DNA of 64,000 nt, taken from assembly GCF_017115085.1 (NCBI RefSeq), contig NZ_JABXKJ010000231.1, positions 1 to 64,000 on the forward strand, read 5' to 3'. The notes beneath the pieces are model-generated. The model had not been told where the DNA came from, ran no database searches, and saw only the letters and a list, made by a program, of their open reading frames with translations. The stretch comes from Nostoc sp. NMS7 (GTDB lineage Bacteria > Cyanobacteriota > Cyanobacteriia > Cyanobacteriales > Nostocaceae). Position numbers and translations under genes: made by a program. Of this stretch, positions 28,404-37,330 are shown one piece after another. Numbering within the stretch: the stretch's first letter is position 1; each line of letters begins with the position of its first letter.

Positions 28404-28882
28404 TTAATACCTTTTTCCGGTTCTAGACGTGATTATGAAGATTCTTTAGCTGATGATGTTACTTTATATACTCTTTGCTGCACCCAATCTTGGAGAAAAT
28501 TCCATTTTACTGATCAATAACATCATTGAAGACGCTGGCCATGTTCTTACACTCATGTCAATAAGTCAACGCAATTTTGGCAATTCATCAAACTTTAATA
28601 TTTGGCGGACTAATGCCAGTTCACTTTTTAACCGTTAAATTTATGCTTACCTCTCTGTAGTACCCTTTACAAGGCACTACAAAGCTATGGGGTGATTCCA
28701 TACCCTTTTTGTGATGTTCTGTACTTAGTGCAACTTGAATGGATTAGTCTGTACCACAATGTTTCGTTTGGTTTGCGCCAGCGCTCCCCGAAAATTTCAG
28801 TATAATTAAAATACCCCTGGGGGGGATTTGAAAGTGTGATATCTTCAAATAAGATAAAGTTTAGTAACAAATATTAAAAACT
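28404..28882. other. Divergent intergenic region between uppP and the DUF3120 gene
   Basis: About 480 bases with no convincing gene. Short open frames on both strands have no family resemblance. A candidate promoter plus a C-tract/G-tract site near 28801-28827 is described separately. Confidence 0.5.
28801..28827 (+). promoter_or_regulatory. Candidate promoter -10 with adjoining C-tract/G-tract operator (CsoR/RcnR-like)
   Basis: A perfect TATAAT (28801-28806) is followed four bases later by ATACCCCTGGGGGGGAT (28811-28827). A short run of C, a T and a run of G flanked by AT resembles operators of the copper/nickel sensors CsoR, RcnR and InrS. No good -35 element is seen, and no such repressor gene is in the window. 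This is inferred from pattern only. Confidence 0.3.
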
Positions 28883-29662
28883 TTGATTAATAATACACTG
28901 TCCTGCTACACAGCTTCTACCCCTTCTATTGATACCGAGTTTGATTTAGCTGATACTGGGCAGAAGGGTATCAGGCAATTGGAATCTACACTCTCTTCTT
29001 CTCCCTCTGTCACTTTATCTATTTCTAAGAGGCAAACTTGGTTAGTGTTTGCGGCGGCGGTGTTTTTGGTAACAGTACCAGTATTTATAGAAGCGCCAAT
29101 AGTGCGATCGCTACCAAGTCTAAGTTTAGGGCTGACGGCATTTTGGGTGTGGCTAAGTTTTCGCTTAATGTCACGTCCTGCAACTTACGTCTGGGGGGAT
29201 TTGCTCTTAGGATTTAGCTGGAGTTGGTTAGCCGGAGCGATTTACTGGGGCTGGTTGCGTTGGGAACCTTTATGGCATCTGCCAGTAGAGTTGATCGGTT
29301 TACCGTTTGCTTGCTGGTGTTTGGCGAAGAATTGGGGTAAGGTGGGTAACTGGTTTTATTTAGGTTCTTTACTCGGTACAGTTTTAACAGATGTATATTT
29401 TTATATAGTAGATTTGATGCCCTATTGGCGGCAAATTATGAGAGTAGATGCAGATGTAGCACCACAAATCTTAAAAAATGCCCTGATCCAAGTACAAACG
29501 CCTTGGGGACAAAGTTGGGCGATAATTCTCGCCTTACTGCTCTTAACAATCGGAATTTCCCCTTTAGGTCGAAATCAAAGACACTGGTATGCCTTTAGTG
29601 GCGCTGTTTTAAGCACAATTTTGGTAGACAGCCTATTTTTGTTAGCTGCGATCGCCGCCTAA
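28883..29662 (+). CDS. DUF3120 family membrane protein (cyanobacterial)
   Basis: A 259-residue protein with a polar 50-residue N-terminus followed by about six or seven hydrophobic helices. Segments such as WLVFAAAVFLVTVPVFIEAPIVRS, TYVWGDLLLGFSWSW and GTVLTDVYFYIVDLMPYW match what I know of DUF3120, a family of unknown function found in oxygenic phototrophs. The start is a TTG at 28883. No ATG occurs before the first membrane segment, so the exact start is uncertain. It stands alone between uppP and psbU. Confidence 0.75.
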   Translation: MINNTLSCYTASTPSIDTEFDLADTGQKGIRQLESTLSSSPSVTLSISKRQTWLVFAAAVFLVTVPVFIEAPIVRSLPSLSLGLTAFWVWLSFRLMSRPATYVWGDLLLGFSWSWLAGAIYWGWLRWEPLWHLPVELIGLPFACWCLAKNWGKVGNWFYLGSLLGTVLTDVYFYIVDLMPYWRQIMRVDADVAPQILKNALIQVQTPWGQSWAIILALLLLTIGISPLGRNQRHWYAFSGAVLSTILVDSLFLLAAIAA

Positions 29663-30183
29663 AATATTAAAAAATTGTGTAATATCAAAACCGAAACTTT
29701 TTCCAGCCCAGTCTACTGCACATCAAGAATGATTAATTAGTTAAGAAATATTACATAACAGTTCATCACCATCAAGTATTTTTTGATCGGGTTTTTGGTA
29801 TTATAAATCGCCAGAATCAGCCAATCCGAAAAGGTTTCGTGTAGCTCTTAATCCTACCAGAATCATGGATGCAACGCTATTGCAGGTATGCAGGCACTCT
29901 TACCCCGATGAAAATTTTTCGCAAAAGTACAGTCAAACCCAGTAACGGCAAATATTGTGGATATTAATACGCTGTATATTAGTTTTTGATGACTGCTGTG
30001 TTGATTAAGCTATCAGGTTTTGTCTTGGAAGTTCTGTACGCCAAAAACCAGCGCACCCTGCGGGTTGCTACAGACTTCTGTGTTTGTCCTTTGTCTTTGG
30101 CGCTCTGACTAATGACTAATGACTGCTGACGGCTGTTAGCTTAAAACTTTTATTTCTGTTTGATGGAAAGAGGTAGAAAAATC
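29663..30183. other. Intergenic region upstream of psbU
   Basis: About 520 bases without a credible gene. It includes an AT-rich promoter-like stretch near 29790-29810 (TATTATAAAT) and TGACTAATGACT repeat units at about 30106-30124. The psbU promoter should lie here, but no specific site can be fixed. Confidence 0.45.
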
Positions 30184-30612
30184 GTGAAAAGATTAGCGCG
30201 TTTATTAACAGTGTTTAGTTTGCTACTTAGTTGCTGGGGATGGTTGGGAACAACTCAGATAGCCCAAGCTGCTAGTTTCAACAGTTTTGCTTTTCCGCAA
30301 GTCCCAGTTTTGGCAATTGAGCGGCAGAATCGGGCAGACGCTAAACTAGGAACGGAATTTGGTAAAAAAATTGATTTGAATAATACCAACGTCCGAGCTT
30401 TTCAACAGTATCCAGGGCTTTATCCCACCCTGGCTAAGAAAATCATCACAAATGCTCCCTACCAAAAGGTAGAGGATGTATTGGATCTTCCCGGATTGAG
30501 CGATGGCCAAAAACAAACCCTGGAAGCCAACTTCGATAAATTCACCGTGACAGAACTAGAGCCTGCCTTCAACGAGGGAGACGATCGCTTTAACAACGGC
30601 ATCTACAGATAA
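30184..30612 (+). CDS. psbU: Photosystem II 12 kDa extrinsic protein PsbU
   Basis: PsbU sits on the lumenal face of photosystem II and stabilises the oxygen-evolving manganese cluster. The 142-residue precursor has a signal peptide (LLTVFSLLLSCWGWLGTTQ, cleavage after AQA). The mature part contains the conserved KIDLNNTNVRAFQQYPGLYPTLAKKI and the helix-hairpin-helix-like PYQKVEDVLDLPGLSDGQ, ending FNEGDDRFNNGIYR. The GTG at 30184 is preferred to the ATG at 30163. GAAAGAGG precedes it by a suitable distance, and the resulting N-terminus (MKRLARLLTVF) matches the family pattern. Confidence 0.96.
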   Translation: MKRLARLLTVFSLLLSCWGWLGTTQIAQAASFNSFAFPQVPVLAIERQNRADAKLGTEFGKKIDLNNTNVRAFQQYPGLYPTLAKKIITNAPYQKVEDVLDLPGLSDGQKQTLEANFDKFTVTELEPAFNEGDDRFNNGIYR

Positions 30613-30653
30613 CTGTTGCAGTTACAGCTATTTTCAGGTAAATAGACGACGGG

Positions 30654-30683
30654 GGTAGGGGCACAGCATTGCTGTGCCCCGAC
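30654..30683 (+). terminator. Perfect hairpin downstream of psbU
   Basis: A ten-base-pair stem (GGGGCACAGC at 30658-30667 and GCTGTGCCCC at 30671-30680) with a three-base loop lies 45 bases after the psbU stop. There is no T run, so it may act as a transcript stabiliser or simply be a dispersed cyanobacterial repeat rather than a strict intrinsic terminator. Confidence 0.4.
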
Positions 30684-30871
30684 GACAGATGTGGTTCAAA
30701 TACATGAAAATCTGCTGTAATGTAGCAAATAGCAGCCCACTCCTGATTCTAGGCAGTGGGACACGATTATAAGTTAGGAGTTAGGAGTTATGAGTTGAAA
30801 ATTCAAAATTCCTAATTTTTCACTCCTAACTTCTTACTCCTATACTTCTCACTCTCCCCTGTGCTTTTACC

Positions 30872-32554
30872 TTGCCTCAGATAGATATTCCTAGCCAATT
30901 TGATGTCTTAGTAGTCGGCGCTGGTGCTGCTGGACTATACACAGCGCTATGTCTGCCAGAATCCTTGCGAGTCGGCTTGATTACCAAAGAAACTGTTGCT
31001 TTGTCCGCCAGTGATTGGGCGCAAGGTGGCATTGCCGCAGCTGTTGCCCCAGAAGATTCTCCCACGCTGCACATTGAAGATACGATCCGGGCAGGTGCAG
31101 GTTTATGCGATCGCACTGCCGTAGAATTTCTCGCCGAACTTGCCCCTAACTGCATTCAATCGCTAGTTAACTTGGGGGTAGCTTTTGACCGTCATGGCCA
31201 AGCTTTGGCTTTAACTTTAGAAGCTGCCCATTCTCGCAACCGCGTTCTCCACGCCGCCGACACCACAGGGAGGGAAGTTATCACCACCCTCACCAACCAA
31301 GTATTACGTCGCCCGAATATTCAAGTCATTCAGCAAGCTTTGGCTTTGAGTTTGTGGATTGAACCGGAAAGCAATCGCTGTCAGGGAATTAGCCTATTTT
31401 ATCAAGGTAAAATCACCTGGGTAAAAGCTGGTGCTGTGGTATTGGCAACCGGCGGCGGTGGTCAGGTATTTGCCCAAACTACTAACCCGGCTGTGAGTAC
31501 GGGTGATGGGGTTGCGATCGCAGCTCGTATCGGCGCTATCCTCCGCGATTTGGAATTTGTGCAATTTCACCCTACTGCCTTGACTAAACCTGGTGCCGAT
31601 CGCTTTCTGATTAGCGAAGCTGTACGTGGCGAGGGGGCACACCTTGTCGATAATGAAGGGCGGCGTTTTGCCTTTGACTACCACCCGGCAGGTGAACTAG
31701 CACCCAGAGATGTGGTCAGTAGAGCAATTTTCAGCCATTTACAACGTACCGCCGTTGATCTGGCGACTGCCCATGTGTGGTTGGATATGCGCCCCATCCC
31801 CGCCGACAAGATTCGTCACCGCTTTCCTAACATCATCAAAGTTTGTCAGCATTGGGGCGTTGATGTCTTCCATGAACCAATTCCTGTGGCGCCGGCTGCC
31901 CATTACTGGATGGGTGGAATTGTCGCCGATCTGATGAATCGCACCAATATCAAGAGTTTGTACGCGGTGGGTGAAACCGCTAGTACCGGCGTGCATGGGG
32001 CAAATCGCCTTGCCAGTAATTCCCTGCTGGAATGTATTGTCTTTGGGGCGCAGATGGCTAATATTGAGTTGGAAAATATTGGGCTGCCGTCAGAAACACC
32101 AGTGCTGCCATTACGCAAATTTAGTGCTGATGGTAGTCAGTGGCAAATCCAGCAAGCACAGCTAGAAGCACTCAGGGAGAAGTTACCGCGTCTAGTGTGG
32201 GAAAATGCTGGTATTTGTCGGGAGCAATCAAAGTTGGAAACTGCGATCGCTACTATTGAATCTTGGCAACAAGATTTCGCCCGATTGCCTTTAAGTCAAT
32301 TCTTGCTTGCTTTACGTCCCGCAGAACCAGCTACTTTTGACCTACCAAATGTTGAACGGCAATTGGGACTTTGGGCAGAAACCCGCAATTTATTAGATGT
32401 GGCTGATTTAATTCTCAAAAGTGCTGCTTTTAGAACCGAAAGCCGAGGCGGACACTACCGTTTAGATTATCCTCAACCAGACCCAAATTGGCAAGTCCAC
32501 ACACTTGTACAAACAGATCATTGGTGGAAATCTCCACTATTACTATTGCCTTGA
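30872..32554 (+). CDS. nadB: L-aspartate oxidase
   Basis: A 560-residue flavoprotein that oxidises L-aspartate to iminoaspartate, the first step of de novo NAD synthesis. The FAD-binding Rossmann motif is at the N-terminus (VLVVGAGAAGLYTAL). The succinate-dehydrogenase-like core has DWAQGGIAAA, LEFVQFHPTAL and SEAVRGEGAHLVD, and the flavin loop is GVHGANRLASNSLLECIVFG. The C-terminal helical domain is present. The start codon is TTG at 30872, since no ATG lies upstream of the Rossmann strand. The partner nadA is not in the window. Confidence 0.95.
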   Translation: MPQIDIPSQFDVLVVGAGAAGLYTALCLPESLRVGLITKETVALSASDWAQGGIAAAVAPEDSPTLHIEDTIRAGAGLCDRTAVEFLAELAPNCIQSLVNLGVAFDRHGQALALTLEAAHSRNRVLHAADTTGREVITTLTNQVLRRPNIQVIQQALALSLWIEPESNRCQGISLFYQGKITWVKAGAVVLATGGGGQVFAQTTNPAVSTGDGVAIAARIGAILRDLEFVQFHPTALTKPGADRFLISEAVRGEGAHLVDNEGRRFAFDYHPAGELAPRDVVSRAIFSHLQRTAVDLATAHVWLDMRPIPADKIRHRFPNIIKVCQHWGVDVFHEPIPVAPAAHYWMGGIVADLMNRTNIKSLYAVGETASTGVHGANRLASNSLLECIVFGAQMANIELENIGLPSETPVLPLRKFSADGSQWQIQQAQLEALREKLPRLVWENAGICREQSKLETAIATIESWQQDFARLPLSQFLLALRPAEPATFDLPNVERQLGLWAETRNLLDVADLILKSAAFRTESRGGHYRLDYPQPDPNWQVHTLVQTDHWWKSPLLLLP

Positions 32555-32576
32555 TTGAAGTTTGCCGAACAGCTAA

Positions 32577-32813
32577 TTAGCGTGTGCCGCTACCATGCTG
32601 ACTGTCGGGGCCACCATAATTTGGTGCGATATATATCTCTTTTAAATTTTGAGAATTGACTTTGCCGGTGATTAAGATATTACTCTTAGTAGCGCTAAAA
32701 GCATTAGCACTTGCAATACTCAACATACCTGGGCAAGCGGCAATTTCTGATATTAGTATGTAAGCACCTATACAGAATATCATAAACTTTGTGATTTGGA
32801 ACTTAGTTTTCAT
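32577..32813 (-). CDS. Small secreted peptide precursor, PatX-like (HetR-inhibitor type, candidate)
   Basis: A 78-residue protein starting at the internal ATG 32813. A basic N-terminus and hydrophobic core (about 9-25) end in a probable signal-peptidase site after ASANA (residue 38). The short mature part ends APNYGGPDSQHGSGTR. In heterocyst-forming cyanobacteria, PatX is a secreted precursor whose C-terminal RG(S/T)GR-like peptide inhibits the regulator HetR and sets heterocyst spacing. Size, signal peptide and the extreme C-terminal H-G-S-G-T-R fit that pattern. The motif is not the canonical RGSGR, however, and HetR is not in this window. The frame is open to 32987, but the added residues precede the signal peptide and are unlikely to be translated. 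Confidence 0.55.
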   Translation of the reverse strand: MKTKFQITKFMIFCIGAYILISEIAACPGMLSIASANAFSATKSNILITGKVNSQNLKEIYIAPNYGGPDSQHGSGTR

Positions 32814-33637
32814 AGCTTTCAGTAAATTTACTAGTGTTTTATTGAGAAGTGTAGTTTTTATTTCACAACGTATATTTACTGGCTTTTTTGGCAAAGAAAT
32901 TTCAACTTTATTAAACCTTTGCTGGTAGTCTACAAGTAATAGTGGTGTGTACTTGTAGATCAACGTTAATCTGCTAGTAATAAACAATCTTTATGCTTAA
33001 GTATCATTATTAATATCCTACTTTTACATCAGTCTAAAGTTAGATATGCTGATAAGTTACTGTAAGCATTGTGCCTAAGTTACTATTTCTTACTACTATC
33101 TTATAATCTCTGAAGGCTCGTAAGTAAAAACACTATATTTAGTGAATAATCAGGCTGAGAAAAATATCAAATAATACTTATTTTCTGAGCTAGTTAAGAT
33201 TTAATTACAGTAAAGATACATAAGATAAAGCAACGAAATTGCGAGATTATAAGGATTTTACAAACTATGGAACTATGAAATACCGTAATTAGAGTAGTAA
33301 GTACAAGTAGATTTTTTTAAAGTAAAAATACTTAGTAAATTAAGTTAGTTTTCTCATTACCTCTGATGACTATAGCGTTTCTCAGTTGAGTGCAATACAG
33401 ACCTAACAAGAACAGCCCCTCTCCAAACCTCTCCCGGCTTTGAAACCCAGTTTTGATTTTTCTCTGCTTGTATGAAACCACCCTGCTTTTTAAGGGGGAT
33501 TAATAAGTGCCTATGTACCTTAACCGAACCGTATTGTGCTAACTCTCCATCTTGCCTAAAAAGCCACCTCATTCCTAATTTGAAGGTAAAAATATTGGCT
33601 AAAGTGAAAACAATTTGGAGGCTTGACTCTTGTCTAA
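32814..33637. other. Intergenic region upstream of the PatX-like gene
   Basis: About 820 bases, mostly AT-rich. A 12-bp palindrome (AGTAAATTTACT, 32821-32832) lies eight bases before the PatX-like start codon and could be an operator. A 48-bp dispersed repeat occupies 33372-33419. No perfect GTA-N8-TAC (NtcA) site was found by eye. No other gene is supported. Confidence 0.5.
33372..33419 (+). repeat. 48-bp dispersed repeat, copy A
   Basis: The segment starts TATAGCGTTTCTCAGTTG and ends CTAACAAGAACAGCCC. A second copy in opposite orientation lies at 43643-43690. The two match at 44 of 48 positions by my alignment. Confidence 0.75.
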
Positions 33638-35839
33638 TTAAGCAAACTCGTAGCGATTTTTACCCAGGCGCTTGGCACGGTACATTGCTGCATCTGCTTG
33701 TTCCATCAAAGTTTCACTGTCTTGACTGTTGTCTGGGTAGATACTAATGCCAATACTGGCAGAGACTTGGATTGTATCGCCGTCCAAAAGAATTGGCTTG
33801 TTAATGCTGCTTAAAATTTTTTTGGCGACTTTAGCAGCTGTTTGAACATTAGGAATTGCCCGTAAAATCACAGTAAATTCATCGCCACCCAAACGAGAAA
33901 CTGTATCACTAGCGCGTAAAGAGTTGCTGAGTCGTTCAGCGATAGTGATTAGCAAGCGATCGCCCATCTCGTGCCCTAGAGTATCATTAATCTGCTTAAA
34001 GCCATCTAGATCAATAAACAGCAGTCCCAGCAACAAGTTGTACTGTTGTGCCCAATGTAACGATTCGTAAAGTTGTTCGGCAAAAAATTTACGATTGGAT
34101 AAACCTGTTAGGGGATCGTGATATGCCAAATAACGCAAGTGGTCTTGTTTAAGTTTTAATTCATTGTTAGAGCGGAATAGTTCATCAGCAGTACGCTTGA
34201 GATGTTGCTCATTGAGCTTGCGCTGAGTAATATCTCGGATGACCCCAACTAAAAACAAATTGCCAGCTGCGTCTTTGTGGAGCGATCGCTTAGTGGCAAT
34301 TTGATAAGTCTGACCATCGGCATTTGTAAATTCTTCTTCGTGTTCCTGGGGTTGCTGAGTCCGAAAAACAACCTCATCCTGTTGTCGAAACACATCAGCT
34401 TCATCTTTAGAGAAAAAGTCATAGTCTGACTTTTCAATTAATAACTCATTTGGATAACCAATAAATTCACAATACGCCTGATTTAAAACAATCCATTGGT
34501 GTTGTTGATTTTTCACAAAAATTGGATCAGGAATCGTATTGATTACATCATGCAAAAATTCTTTGGAACGTTTCGACTCTTGCTGGCTATGGGCAATATG
34601 ACTGGTGATCAAAATAGCTGAACTGCCAAAGCTAACCAGTGAGGGAATGAGCGGTATCCACCAACCAGACAAGAAAGCAAGGTACGCACTCAGGGTTAAT
34701 CCAAAACAAGAAACTAGGATACTGAGCAGGCTTATAATTGTGTATCGTATCCGCCATGTGGTCACAGCTCCCAGATAAGACCAGATAAAAATCCACAAGT
34801 ATTCCACTAAGTCAGGCCAGACTTTGAGTAATGATCGTCCTTGCAGAGCAGCAGAGATTAATTCACTAATAAAATAAGCTTGCAGTTGAATACCAGGTAC
34901 AGGCTTTGCCGTACCCATTAGACTGCTGGAATAAGGAATGAATACAAAATCTTGAAGACTGGGTGCAGTGGAGCCAATGAGTATAATCCGATCTTTGATT
35001 AAGTTTTCTTTGACTTTATTAGCCAGTACATCTTTCATCGATACCTGGCTAAAATGACAAAATTCTCCAGATGAACTTTGACATTTGGGTTTGGGAAAAT
35101 TGGTCAAAATTTGGTAGCCTCCAGCATCAGCTCTGACATAAGCACCATCATTAGCCTCAAAACGAGTAAATGCTGCCTTACCTAATTGCAAATACTCAGG
35201 GTTACTTTTTGCTTTGGTGGGAGTAATATCTTCTGACTTTAAATACAATAAACTCAATTTCAGGGCAAAACTTTCGTGTACCTGATTATCAACGTGCCAA
35301 TACAACAAACTGCGACGTACTTTACCATCAAGATCATATAGCACGTTGTTAAAGCCTACTTGATCCTGATTCAGTCCCAGTGGAGGCGAAACATTAAAAT
35401 TTTTATTTTTGTCCTTTGCTAGGAGTTCAATACCAATCAAGTTGGGCATTGACTTATAAGCATTAGGCAGTTGTTGATTCCCAGGCTTTCCTGGCAAATC
35501 TCTGTAGATATCTAAGCCAATAGCACGGGGTTTGTGGACGTTTAATTTTTGCAACAACTGGGCAATGTTCGTATCTGGAATCGGCCACGAACCGACTGCG
35601 TTTATAGAGGTTTCATCAATCGCTACGATCGTAATCCGCTGTTCTGGTGATTCATCTGGACGTAAACGAAAAAATTGATCCAAAGCTGCCAATTCCAAAG
35701 ATTGCAATAATCCGGTGAAGTGCAAAAGCACGACGCAGACTGCCACCAGCGTTGCAGTCATGAATTCTCTGTGTCCTCGACTAAGCGATTGCAATCTCAA
35801 GATTAACTTCACAAAACGCTTGCCTAGCTGCTGATTCAT
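33638..35839 (-). CDS. CHASE2-PAS-GGDEF diguanylate cyclase
   Basis: A 733-residue membrane sensor. A first transmembrane helix (about 26-45) leads into an extracellular CHASE2 domain (about 48-330, with DQFFRLRPDESPEQRITIVAIDE near its start), then three closely spaced membrane helices (about 345-410). A cytosolic PAS domain (about 430-545), a short linker and a C-terminal GGDEF domain follow. The active-site motif GGDEF is intact at 651-655. An RASD inhibitory I-site lies five residues upstream, so it should make cyclic di-GMP with product feedback. No EAL domain is present. The signal sensed is unknown. Confidence 0.92.
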   Translation of the reverse strand: MNQQLGKRFVKLILRLQSLSRGHREFMTATLVAVCVVLLHFTGLLQSLELAALDQFFRLRPDESPEQRITIVAIDETSINAVGSWPIPDTNIAQLLQKLNVHKPRAIGLDIYRDLPGKPGNQQLPNAYKSMPNLIGIELLAKDKNKNFNVSPPLGLNQDQVGFNNVLYDLDGKVRRSLLYWHVDNQVHESFALKLSLLYLKSEDITPTKAKSNPEYLQLGKAAFTRFEANDGAYVRADAGGYQILTNFPKPKCQSSSGEFCHFSQVSMKDVLANKVKENLIKDRIILIGSTAPSLQDFVFIPYSSSLMGTAKPVPGIQLQAYFISELISAALQGRSLLKVWPDLVEYLWIFIWSYLGAVTTWRIRYTIISLLSILVSCFGLTLSAYLAFLSGWWIPLIPSLVSFGSSAILITSHIAHSQQESKRSKEFLHDVINTIPDPIFVKNQQHQWIVLNQAYCEFIGYPNELLIEKSDYDFFSKDEADVFRQQDEVVFRTQQPQEHEEEFTNADGQTYQIATKRSLHKDAAGNLFLVGVIRDITQRKLNEQHLKRTADELFRSNNELKLKQDHLRYLAYHDPLTGLSNRKFFAEQLYESLHWAQQYNLLLGLLFIDLDGFKQINDTLGHEMGDRLLITIAERLSNSLRASDTVSRLGGDEFTVILRAIPNVQTAAKVAKKILSSINKPILLDGDTIQVSASIGISIYPDNSQDSETLMEQADAAMYRAKRLGKNRYEFA

Positions 35840-36089
35840 TCTCTATTTCCTATAGCTATTAACTATCAGGCTAAAATAGCTCAAGCCGGAGCTAAATAGA
35901 GTTTTTAAGAGTTCTTTCCACTCGGCAAGATTCTTCAAGGCATCGTGGTATTTGTGATCTATTATCATATATATATTGAGGCCAAATATATTTAATTAAT
36001 TTCCTGACCCTTGAGATATTTGCAGATAAAAGCTAGCTGTAGGAAAATTGGTAATTGCATATTTTGCAATACCTATTATCTATTGCAAA
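35840..36089. other. AT-rich gap between the cyclase and the VKOR gene
   Basis: No coding potential. It should contain the cyclase promoter. An AT-rich stretch at about 35960-36000 is a candidate, but no defined hexamers can be assigned. Confidence 0.3.
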
Positions 36090-36140
36090 AAACAAAAAAG
36101 CCAACTGGAAACAGACTTAGCTGTATTCATCCAGTTGGCT
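36085..36140 (-). terminator. Intrinsic terminator of the VKOR-thioredoxin gene
   Basis: An 11-bp perfect stem (AGCCAACTGGA at 36099-36109 with TCCAGTTGGCT at 36130-36140) is followed on the minus strand by TTTTTTGTTTTTTG. This is a textbook intrinsic terminator 65 bases after the stop of the gene at 36205. Confidence 0.85.
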
Positions 36141-36204
36141 GGGGGTAGCTCGGTGTAGGCTGACCAATTCATTGAAAACCGACACTGAGGCTGACTCAAG
36201 TCAA

Positions 36205-37191
36205 TTACTTGAAATACTTGAAGTTACGAGAGCCTGTGTAACCAGAAATTTTCGCTAGTTCCTCTAAGCTTTGGACTCCGCTATAGCTTTTACCATTGAT
36301 GATCCAAGTGGGGAAGCCTTCAATTTTTGCGGCTTTACACAGTTCTGGTTGAGCTTTGAGTCCATCAGCAGCGCACTCTACCTTAATATCATTGTTGATT
36401 ATTTCCTCAGCTTCTTTACCAAAAAGCAGCTTTTGTTCATGGCAGTGAGGACACCAGTAAGCAGTGTATTCTTTCGCGCCTACCTTCGCCAGCTGGCGTG
36501 CTAAGGCTATTTCTGCCTCACCAGAAGTAGTGGTAACTTCCCAACCGAAGGCTGGGTTAGGGTTTTCCTTGGGAGTAAAGGAAATGTTCACGGGTTGTCC
36601 AGGAGTTCCACCAGCTGTAACATCTGATTTATTCACGCCAGCATAGATGCCTAAAGTAGCAATCAGCGTCACCATCCCCACAATAATGGCGGTAAAGAAG
36701 ATTTGGCCAATATCTTCCCAAGTTCGACCGATAATCGTCAGTACCAAAAGACTGAGGGAGAATAAAGCTGAACCGATACAGTAAGGACAAATAGCTTTAA
36801 TTTGAGATGCCAGCACGTACATTAAGTAGCCGCTAAAGACAGACATAGCGATCGCACCGCCCAGCAGCAGCAACCACGTCCAATTTTCCAATTGTTTGCG
36901 GCGATTGTTTTCGACTGAGTTGAATACCAAGGGAGCCAAAGCAAATATCACCATACTGGTGTATGCCAAAAACCCAAACAAAGCCAATGGCTCGCCAAAA
37001 ACTGTTGCCCAAGGACTGGAAAGGACATCATTACAGCCCTTGACACCATCCTGTGCCACACAAGCTGCACTGCCTCCTGTTAACTTTTCTATAGTGAGAT
37101 AAGCTGTTGTCAGGGCACCACATCCAGCGATCGCGGCAATCAATGGACGTGACCATTTATGAATCCAAGGAGTAGAACGGCGGCGAATCAT
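36205..37191 (-). CDS. VKOR-thioredoxin fusion (vitamin K epoxide reductase family)
   Basis: A 328-residue inner or thylakoid membrane protein. The N-terminal VKOR domain has about four to five helices, the loop cysteines in SAACVAQDGVKGCNDVL and the quinone-side motif ICPYC. A thioredoxin-like lumenal/periplasmic domain follows with YWCPHCHEQK as its CxxC centre. In cyanobacteria and plants this fusion reoxidises disulfide-forming enzymes and passes electrons to quinone, supporting protein folding and photosystem II assembly. All four expected redox cysteines are seen. It is followed by a strong intrinsic terminator. Confidence 0.95.
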   Translation of the reverse strand: MIRRRSTPWIHKWSRPLIAAIAGCGALTTAYLTIEKLTGGSAACVAQDGVKGCNDVLSSPWATVFGEPLALFGFLAYTSMVIFALAPLVFNSVENNRRKQLENWTWLLLLGGAIAMSVFSGYLMYVLASQIKAICPYCIGSALFSLSLLVLTIIGRTWEDIGQIFFTAIIVGMVTLIATLGIYAGVNKSDVTAGGTPGQPVNISFTPKENPNPAFGWEVTTTSGEAEIALARQLAKVGAKEYTAYWCPHCHEQKLLFGKEAEEIINNDIKVECAADGLKAQPELCKAAKIEGFPTWIINGKSYSGVQSLEELAKISGYTGSRNFKYFK

Positions 37192-37199
37192 AAATATTT

Positions 37200-37330
37200 A
37201 TTAGGGAATGGGCATTGGGCATTGGGCATTGGGCATTGGGCATTGAGTATTAGGTATTGGGTATTGGGCATTGAGTATTAGGTATTAAGTATTGGTTATT
37301 TCTTCCCATGCCCCATGCCCCATGCCCCAT
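37200..37330. repeat. Dense heptamer short tandem repeats
   Basis: At least ten units of the type GGGCATT/GGTATTG/CCCATGC fill the gap between the VKOR gene and btpA. They are the class of short tandemly repeated repetitive sequences typical of heterocystous cyanobacteria. Confidence 0.85.

Noticed and set aside
37200..37330. Tandem repeats considered as a CRISPR array
   Set aside because: The units are contiguous heptamers without unique spacers, typical of cyanobacterial short tandem repeats. No cas gene is in the window.
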